Positions 56,399 to 64,000 of a stretch of DNA of 64,000 bases are shown piece after piece. The DNA comes from Nemophila menziesii (Eukaryota; Streptophyta; Magnoliopsida; Boraginales; Hydrophyllaceae): contig JARWIR010000001.1 of NCBI GenBank assembly GCA_029959085.1, positions 68,138,899 to 68,202,898 of the forward strand, given 5' to 3'. Numbering within the stretch: position 1 is the first letter of the stretch; each line of letters opens with the position of its first letter. Position numbers and translations under genes: made by a program. The notes beneath the pieces were generated by a model. The model made no database searches. It was not told where the DNA came from and saw nothing but the letters and a program-made list of their open reading frames with translations.

Positions 56399-59237
56399 CT
56401 AAATCAATTCAAGGAACAAAGCTTCTTGTTTGCTGGAAATCCCCAACTCTTTAAAAGATAACCCACTCTCTTCCTCGCTAAAAGCACATCTAGGAAATGC
56501 CCTCACCTGCAATTACATACGTATATATATACACATCATCAAGGCCTCTTCTTATATATAGTCAAAAAGTCAAAGTATACATACCACTCTATAAGTCCCA
56601 GCTTTAACAACTCTTCCAATTTCAATGAAGTCAAAAAGATGCTGTAATTTATCAGATTTTAAAAATCTACGTCCTCTCCTACTGCCATCTGGCATCTTAA
56701 CAACAAGAGTTATTGCATTTTCATCATCAACTCCTGGTTCTTCAGGTAGTGAAGCTTCTTTTGCTTTAAGTTCCCTTTCAATCTCCTGAGAAAGTAATTT
56801 ATTATATTAAATTATTTTACTTCACCAAATTTTAACTCAAGAAAACAATACCTCTTTTCTCCTCTCTTGTAAAATAACAGCTTCAGCATCTTCTTTAGCC
56901 TTTAATTCCTTTTCTTTATCAGCTTCTAATGATGCAAGATACTCATCATCCTGTATTATCCATTAAAAGGGTATATATGTAAAATTTCATTATAATCAAC
57001 TCTTCATATACAAACAAACAAAAACCTGTTGTTCACGCAATTCACGTTGTGCAGTAAGAGAAGGTGATGGTGTACGAGGGATCCTTTGAAAATAAGGTTC
57101 AACAGTTCTATCAACACCATTATTCATAAACTGGTGGGCCCCAGATGGGAAATTGTGTCCCCCAAATATAGCTGTCTCAAGCATTACAGCTTCATCATGT
57201 TCCGCCGATGAAATACCACCCCACTTCAAAAAAAGTAATTACAATTATACCCATGTTAATTGATTGATAGTTAGAAAGAAAAAACATACCTCGTCTAATC
57301 CATTAGTTATAGGACTAACAGGTATATCTTCGTTATCTATGTGGGTCCCACTTGTACGTAAAGATCTACGTCTTGTCCTTTGCCTCACTAGTGGTGTCTC
57401 TTCCACTTCATCTTGAACAGATGAACCTCCAATCTCAACTCTCCTTTGCCTGAAAATTTTACTCACAGTTAAAATCTAACTCTTAACTATGTTATGGCCC
57501 GGCCCGGCCCAACAGGCTTGTTTTTACCTTCCATTCCTTAGCACCTCTTCTCCTTCAGCTTCTTGTTTTACTTCCTGTTCAACAATTTTCATGTTAAAAC
57601 CGTATAAAATTAATGAAAATTCCCCAAATGGTCCCTAGATCAGTTATCACTGAGGATCTCAACTTTGAAAGTTACTCAAATGGTCCTCCAAGTTTGTATT
57701 ACACCGAATCTGCCACCAGGACAAACAAAGTTTGAGGATAATTCGAGTAACTTTCAAAGTTCAGGGACCATTTAGAGAAATTTACCAAAAAAAATTAAAT
57801 AAGTAACCTTTAAAGATAATGAAACAGCATGTGCGAGTTCAAGATCTCCTTTATTAGACAAATTAGCTTCCTTTTTCGAAGCTTCTATAGCTGCTCGAAT
57901 CATTTCTTCTTCAATATCATGATTATAATTAGGCAAATCATTAATATCAGGAGCACTTGGTGTTAAATCATGCACAATTTGAGCATTTGAAACACTATCA
58001 TTATCATCATCATCATCAATTGTAACAGTTCCATGGATTTCCGGAACATGAGCTTGAACACTATCTGTCACATCTTCAATAATTGGTGTTCTACCGGGCC
58101 GGGCCGAAGGCCCGGTCTCATCTTTCACTTCGATAGGGATTTCTCGTACTTCTCGTGGATGTGAAACAAACGGGTCCCGCCTTGAAAACTCAGCTCCAAG
58201 ATTGAGCATACTTCTCGTGAAATTAGAATCAAAGAGAGAAAATCGATTCATTATAGAAGAAGATTGAAGAGGTGAAAAAGTAGGCATGTGAGTTTCGGGT
58301 ATGTATGTATCATCTATGTCCATCATATCAACCACATCACCAGCACTTTGATGCGTTCTGAACAGAGAAAGGAATTAAGGATCAAAAGAAATTAAGGTCA
58401 ATTGCACCATTGATCCCTGTGTTATGCAAAATAGTCAAATATTACTCCATAGTCCACAAAGTTGCATATCTCTGTTGAGGGTGTATTTGCAACATTTGTG
58501 TATAACTCAGAGGTATGTTTGTCTATTTGGCATAAAATGGGGACTAATGGTGTAATTTATTACCCTTTTTATAATGAAACTAAGAGATGAAACAAGTAAT
58601 TACCTGTTTGTATCTTCTTCAGCGAAATGTGCATTGATGGCTTCATTAAGATTGCCCCCATGCTCCTGAAATCACGATATATATATAATTAATTATTACT
58701 ATTAGATTATTAAAATAAATACCTATATTTAGTCTTCTTTGTGTACTTAATTTTCTTACATTTTATCAAATAGTGAAACTAACAAAGATAATCAGTACAC
58801 ATTAAGAACAATTTAACCTAATAATCAATCGCTACAATTTAAGCTAATAAATTCAAGCTCTCTCTTTCTTCATACAATTGTTTACGAAATACCTTCATCT
58901 ATATGTGTATATATATATCATCAACAATCAGTCTAAGCTTGCATCAAAATTAACTAAAAACTCAGCAATCTTAAATATCAATCAACATAACGATTACATA
59001 TTAAGTGTATAATATTTTCGACTGCAGCAATAACTAAATCAACATAAGATTAGCATTAATCAAGAAATGAGTTAAAAATTAGTGCAAAAAGATCAAATAA
59101 AACAGTTAAGAATTGTTAATTAAACAGAGATAATGATCGGTGATGAGTGTTACTTCAAGTTTCTGAACCGCCGTGGCTTCAGAAACTCCGGTGATGCTCA
59201 TGAACGTTCCGATTTCCTCTTGATTTGGTCTCGCCAT
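56399..59237 (-). CDS. Plant UBX-domain protein, PUX8/PUX13-like
   Basis: Nine exons encode 502 residues: 59237-59154, 58665-58604, 58357-57808, 57574-57528, 57449-57290, 57223-57026, 56950-56852, 56785-56585 and 56506-56399. Every intron is GT-AG and the phase closes. The UBA-like N-terminus is [20 protein letters not shown] with [13 protein letters not shown] (about residues 5-45). [16 protein letters not shown] is a family signature. Two ubiquitin-interacting motifs are [17 protein letters not shown] and [13 protein letters not shown] (before residue 232). A charged helical region (about 355-415) precedes the UBX domain (about 422-500; [29 protein letters not shown]). Such proteins bind the CDC48/p97 ATPase through UBX and ubiquitin through UBA/UIM, in protein quality control. 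Arabidopsis relatives are slightly longer. No lesion is seen. Confidence 0.93.
57618..57782. repeat. Short inverted-repeat element in UBX-gene intron 3
   Basis: AAATGGTCCCTAGATC with AACTTTGAAAGTTACTC on the left is mirrored by the complement of GAGTAACTTTCAAAGTTCAG and GGGACCATTT on the right. It fills most of the intron between exons 3 and 4 and leaves the splice sites intact. Confidence 0.65.
58400..58557. repeat. Short inverted-repeat element in UBX-gene intron 2
   Basis: AATTGCACCATTGATCCC with TGTTATGC on the left pairs with the complement of GCATAAAATGGGGAC and TAATGGTGTAATT on the right. It is about 158 bp, non-coding, and related in style to the arrays at 11321-11835. Confidence 0.65.
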
Positions 59238-59394
59238 TTCTTTTACGCCAAGTTTTTCTGCTAATTGTGTATCTAATTGTTTATCATATATAATGTATAA
59301 CTGTAGACGAAGGGCACTTGAAAATTCTTTTATGTTTTTTTTTGGTCACGAAGTGAAGACTGGTAATTTAATGGACTCTTCTATAATGTTCCAG

Positions 59395-59436
59395 AGATAA
59401 GTAAAAGTTCGACCAAAAAAATACTCAGATAAGTAA
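59395..59436 (+). repeat. LINE tail-only insertion scar with 10-bp TSD
   Basis: AGATAAGTAA at 59395-59404 and 59427-59436 flanks AAGTTCGACC, an A-run and TACTC. TTCGACC plus an A-run is the same insert as at 54684. The extra TACTC before the second repeat makes this one less clean. It lies about 160 bp upstream of the UBX gene ATG. Confidence 0.5.
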
Positions 59437-59439
59437 TAA

Positions 59440-60766
59440 GAATGGGCTTAGGGTACCAATGGGCCGATTAGATTGCTCTCGCACTAGACTTAATCGGGTT
59501 AGATAGGTTAGATAGATCTTGCTTAGTTTTCTTTTACAAATTTTGTTTTGCTTAGCTAAACAAAACCGAAAAAACCAAACCAATCCAAAAACTAGAAAAA
59601 ATGAATCGGAAGAAACCAAAATTCGAGAAAATCATGCGGTTCGGTATAAGCTTTTTTAAAACCGATTTTTTTTTTGTGTGGTACGATCTTTCTATGCTAA
59701 ATCGAACCAATAAGCCGTTAATGAATCGACCGAACCGACTTTTGTGAAACGAACCGGATTGATTAAAATATTATTATTTTGTATAAATATTAAAAAAATG
59801 AAAAAGTAGCTTGTATGTTATAATTTAAAACATAAGACTTTTTCTTCTCCAAAACTCTACCTTTCTAAACGTCTACTTAGTTTTACCTTCACGGCTCCGT
59901 ACAAGTTACGACCACATTCAACCGTTCATCAATAACCATTAGATACAACACCATACAACCTTGAACCAAAAACCCTACAAAAAAATTCTCTCAGAAATAT
60001 TATATAGTCTTTTTGAAAGGCATAAATCTACAAAAAATATTTTTATGATGGTACTTTTATTGTGAAGGAATAGATTCAAAAATATTGCCACTAAAACTCT
60101 CTGAGTCAACTTGTTGGATGTAATTGTATGTGTGAGTTTATGGATTTATCTTACGCTAGTCCTATTTAGTCCAGATTTAGGTTTACTAGTGGAACTGTTG
60201 TTGGTTATATGAATAAATATTCTGACCCCTATATCTAACCAACAACATTTGAACAGTTTCCAAGGTTTAGAATTAAGAAACTTAACAATAATTGTATATA
60301 TACTTGATTGGGTGTAGGTATTAACAGTTGACATCGTACACATGTATATATTTGGAAAGAAATTGTGCATTAGATAATCTAGTAGTTTGATACCCCTCGA
60401 GTTTGGCAAGATTACGAAACTAGTTACTTACTAATTACTCATTACATATAATTATTGGTAGCCTAGTTTATGATATTTGTTCAAAACATGTTGTTATGTA
60501 ATACATATATTTGTTGCACTTGTGTGGATTTGTCTATCAATATACTTTCCATCATGGTAAGTTATTAATGTCATTTATTTTATGATAGTATGACAAGCTT
60601 CATTTCGCTAACATAGTATTATTCATTAGATGTAAATTGTTTAAAAGAGGTTGAGATTCACTTTAATAACATTCTTTCTAATAATTTGATAATGACAATA
60701 TTATAAGTTGGGGAAACTTAATTCTTTTAACGTGATTTTTTTATTACTTTTATTTTATATTTGTAG
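59440..60766. other. Intergenic DNA with repeat-like segments
   Basis: No gene is supported. Positions 59560-59760 are rich in AACCGAACC and TTCGGT motifs in both orientations, as in non-autonomous plant transposons. The remainder may hold the 5' end of the hAT element that follows, with an acceptor-like TTTGTAG at 60760-60766. Confidence 0.35.
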
Positions 60767-62962
60767 ATTGAGGATTCGATAGATCTTGATATGGAGATGG
60801 ATAACAATAGTGACATTCTTATTGGAAACGAGTCAGATGCTAATGCTACGAAAGAAAACATTATGTCTAAGCAACAAAGACAAAATATCTCAAAGGAAGT
60901 TGTGGGTCAAGGTAATACTACTCGATCTTGGGTGTGGGAGCATTTCTCGTATGTTGAGGATGAAAAGTATTCAAAATAAAAATATTGTAAGATGGTTATA
61001 AAATGTGATAGTACTCTAAATAGGACTGGTGGGCTCGAGAACCACTTAAAATGCATCTCCGACTTATCTTGCTTATTTGAAAAAGAGGTGTAAAGCCAAG
61101 AATGGTACAACAAAGCAATTAGTGTTGAGTTTTAAGCCAAATGTGGGTGATGAGCTTGGTTCTCACTCTTTTGATCAAGAAAAATATAGAAAGATGCTTA
61201 CTAAGATGTGCATAAAGGATACTAGGACAATTAGTATCATCGATGATGAGGGTTATATAGGCATGATTGGGAAGTTAAGTCCTTTGTTAAAAGTTCCATC
61301 ACGGTGGACAATGGCTAGAGGTTATTTATTTATCTATAAAAAGGAGACTGTTAATTTGGGGAAAAAAATTTAAATAATTAAAGAGTCTCTTACGACAGAT
61401 ACATAGTCATCAGTCAAAAATATGAACTACATGTGTCTCAATTCCCATTGGATCACTGATAAATAGAAATTTTGGAAGACTAATATAAACTTTTGTCCTA
61501 TAGGAAAACATAAGGGATCCAAAATTGAGGGAATGGTTCATTGTTGTTTGAAGAAGTTGGGTATTATAGAGTTTTTAATGTCACAATTGATATAGCTTCT
61601 TAAATGATGGGGCTATAAAATATTTTTAAAAAGTACTTAAAGGTTGTGATTACATGCTTGACTGTAAGTTCATGCGTTTAAGGTATTATGCACATATTAT
61701 TAATCTTGTGATGAAAGATGGGCTAGAGAAACATCATGAGTCAATTGCGAGAATTAGACAAGTGGTATAGTATGTTAGGTCATCTCCAGCTAGAGAAATG
61801 ACCTTTAACGAGTGTGTTAAATTGTGCAAGATAAACTGTCACAAGAAAGTTAGTTTAGATGTTGAAACTGGATGTAATTCCACCTATTTGATGTTAGAGA
61901 CTGCATAGAAGTATGTAAAATCTTTTAAAGGCTTCTTGATGTAGATCGTAATTATAAAAGCATAATTTGATGGTGGTGGTGGTGATGATGATGATGATGG
62001 TGTTGAAGGTAATACGAGAAAAAGAAGGATAATAGATAGAGTATTTGGAATTCCCAAAGAAATTGATTGGTTAAAAGTTAAGCATTTCATTAAATTTTTG
62101 AGAATTTTCTATGATGTCATAACTTAATTTTGGGGTCAAAGTATATCATGTCTAATTCATTTTATAGTTGACTTATGGTGATGCATACAAGTATCACTAA
62201 TATGTAACCAGTTGGGGTTAGCCCAACTGGGCAGAGCCTTAATTCTCCTTCTAAGCGGTACATGTTCGAACCGAGTCAATGACTCTGAGTCCAAAGTGGC
62301 TCTCAAATGTATTAAAAAAAGTATCACTAATATGTGTAACAGTTGTGATAAAGAAGATAGGGATGTGGTTCTTTAAATGAAATGGAAATACAAAAAGTAT
62401 TGGGATAATCTTGATAATATCAAATTTTTGTTACCCGTAACAAGAAGTGTTATCTTGAATTTACTTTAGGAACTCTTGATTTTGGTGCTAAAAAACAATG
62501 AGATTAGTGATAGAGTTATTGAAACTTTGAATGAATTGTTTGATTACTTAAAACTAAAGTAGACAAAAATTATCAGAAAGCATCTTCTCTATCTGCATCT
62601 TTGCATATTGATGTCTCGAGTGCTAAAAGTGATGATGTCACATCGATTTTTGAATCAAAATTCTTAAAATACATTTATGAGGAATAATATGACACCAATA
62701 AGTCCGAACTTGAAATATACTTGTCCGATGGAAGAAAAAGAGGGATGAGAAAACTGATATTTTGAGTTGGTGGAAAATAAATTCTTTAAAGTTTCCAATA
62801 CTTTCTCAAGTTTTTCGACATGTGTTAGGAATGCCCATTTCCAAAGTCGTATTCGAATCGACCTTTAACATTGGTGGTAGGGTGATTAACCAGTTTAGGA
62901 GTTCCCTTACTTCCAAGACAACCGAAGCTCTAATTTATGCTCAAGATTGGATACAGTCTTGA
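60767..62962 (+). pseudogene. hAT transposase pseudogene (second family)
   Basis: A BED zinc finger is readable near 60930-61060 as RSWVWEHFSYVEDEKYSK, a TAA, then KYCK and GGLENHLKC; the first cysteine of the finger is where the stop lies. The frame at 61077-61373 follows with IDDEGYIGMIGKLSPLLKVP. Catalytic-domain pieces include LRYYAHIINLVMKDGLEKHH (about 61680-61740) with several stops. A SINE interrupts at 62206. The hATC dimerisation segment at 62762-62962 is well kept: LSWWKINSLKFPILSQVFRH and FRSSLTSKTTEALIYAQDWI. The protein differs from the hAT at 50305, so two families are present. It cannot be functional. Confidence 0.82.
62206..62318 (+). repeat. tRNA-derived SINE with 17-bp TSD
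   Basis: The body starts AACCAGTTGGGGTTAGCCC (A box) and has GTTCGAACC (B box, about 62264). It ends ATTAAAAA. AAGTATCACTAATATGT is exact at 62189-62205 and 62319-62335. The long exact duplication shows a fairly recent insertion into the hAT pseudogene. The 5' end is shared with the SINE at 2541. Confidence 0.9.
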
Positions 62963-63350
62963 TGTCTCACCATTTGGTATTATATTTAATAGTTTGAGAC
63001 ATCAATTCTTGGGGTTTTTTGAGTCCAAAGTTGGGGTTCTGTTCCCTTATTTGATATATTTAGAGTCTTAGGCTAATGTTAATGATTCTCGTGTTTTTAG
63101 AGCATTTTGAGGTGTTTTGTGCTTTATAGGTGAAACTCATAAGAACACGTGGGGTCTTACAACTTATGGATTAAAAAGTATTTGGAAAAGTGAATATAAA
63201 CCTCCAAGGAAGTGAAAAGAGACCAAAAAGTAAATAGAGCACCCATGAACCACCAAAAAGTAAATAGGATGGAACAACCAGTGGGTTGGAAACATTCAAC
63301 AACCTCCACCTTCACCACAAAGTTCTGAAATAAATAGAGCACTTAAAGAA
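62963..63350. other. Spacer after the hAT pseudogene
   Basis: No gene is recognised. GAGACATCAATTCTTGG and similar text after the hAT stop may be its 3' UTR. Short frames on the minus strand have no motif. Confidence 0.3.
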
Positions 63351-63353
63351 CTC

Positions 63354-64000
63354 ATGCGCTTACATGAACAAACGCCTGAGGCAGTAGAGGAAAGGATTCA
63401 GAACAATGGGTTGAAAGCACTCAACACTCTCCACTCTCCACCTCATCACTATCATCAAGAAATTGACAATAAGATAAGTTCTAAACTCAATCGCCTAGTA
63501 GAGGAAACCAATGCCACCCATGCACGCATACAACAGATGGTAGAAAAATGGGGTAGTATGTCTTATGAAGATTCCACTCACCCGAGGGATGGAAGAGATC
63601 AACCATAGGAAGTACTTGAGGAGAAGGTGTTGAAGGAAGATATTAGTGATAGTGACATGACCACCATGCCGGTTATAAATAAAGACCACCACGTGGTTGA
63701 CAATCTTCTTAGCATGGTGGAAGAAGGAGTAGCAACAAAAATCCTAGAAATTGAAACTGAGACTGCTATTCCTATGGTGCGTGCACATGATCAAAATACA
63801 GAACGCAAACAAGAAGAAAAGGTGATCGAGATTTGTAAGATTCCACATCGAGAGTATGATGAGGTAATAGTGGAAGATTGGGTTGAAAGCAAAGACGAAT
63901 GTGAAGTGGTTGAGGAATCCATTGAAGAATTCAAAGTTCACAATATTAGAGAAGTCGAATCTCCACCACAAAAAGTTCACCAATCACTATCTTCACCACA
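63354..64000 (+). pseudogene. Acidic, retroelement-like frame leaving the window
   Basis: The phase is open from 63354 to the window end except for a TAG at 63606-63608. The product is hydrophilic and charged (RIQQMVEKWGSMSYED, then EEKVIEICKIPHREYDEV). It has no zinc finger, protease or RT motif inside the window. The style resembles linker regions of LTR-retrotransposon polyproteins, but I do not recognise a specific family. Confidence 0.35.

Overview
This window looks like nuclear DNA from a eudicot plant. It is AT-rich and contains intron-bearing plant genes (a PP2-A type F-box protein, a GRAS regulator and a UBX-domain protein). The rest is a dense, nested mix of plant-type transposable elements: L1-clade LINEs with a plant RNase H domain, Athila-like Ty3/gypsy, Ty1/copia, hAT, Mutator-like elements, Stowaway-like MITEs and tRNA-derived SINEs. 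The species cannot be named from the sequence alone.

Only three host genes look intact, all on the minus strand: a three-exon PP2-A13-like F-box gene (8003-9028), the single-exon GRAS gene SCL28 (40665-42485) and a nine-exon PUX8/PUX13-like UBX-domain gene (56399-59237). A decayed calmodulin-like (CML) pseudogene lies at about 11960-12579.

Layout. 1-1800: 3' part of a LINE. 1800-7330: SINEs, a Stowaway-like MITE, gypsy, LINE and copia remnants, and a MULE-type MITE with a 9-bp target-site duplication (TSD). 8003-9028: F-box gene. 9703-10064: second MULE-type MITE. 11300-11840: array of inverted repeats. 14197-21424: LINE with both ORFs open. 22330-22745: minus-strand LINE fragment. About 23900-28190: Athila-like element with LTR end, primer-binding site, broken gag and broken pol. 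30184-31864: probable copia solo LTR. 32230-32800: second Athila-like fragment, with a LINE fragment joined to it (32818-34240). 34489-36366: non-autonomous Mutator-like element. 37438-40375: LINE with only two stop codons. 40665-43400: SCL28 and its promoter, with a cluster of mitosis-specific activator (MSA) motifs. 44162-49480: LINE carrying an extra copy of its own 3' end upstream. 49600-52180: hAT pseudogene cut by a LINE fragment. 53650-54690: MULE transposase pseudogene. 55656-55911: Stowaway-like MITE. 56399-59237: UBX gene with two intronic MITEs. 60767-62962: second hAT pseudogene with a SINE in it. 63354-64000: open, retroelement-like frame leaving the window.

Three observations stand out. 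First, several tiny insertions consist only of a LINE 3' tail flanked by direct repeats, which look like aborted retrotransposition scars. Second, the LINE at 44-49 kb is preceded by a near-identical 247-bp copy of its own 3' end. Third, the SCL28 promoter has three MSA motifs just upstream of a TATA box, matching the known MYB3R control of this gene.
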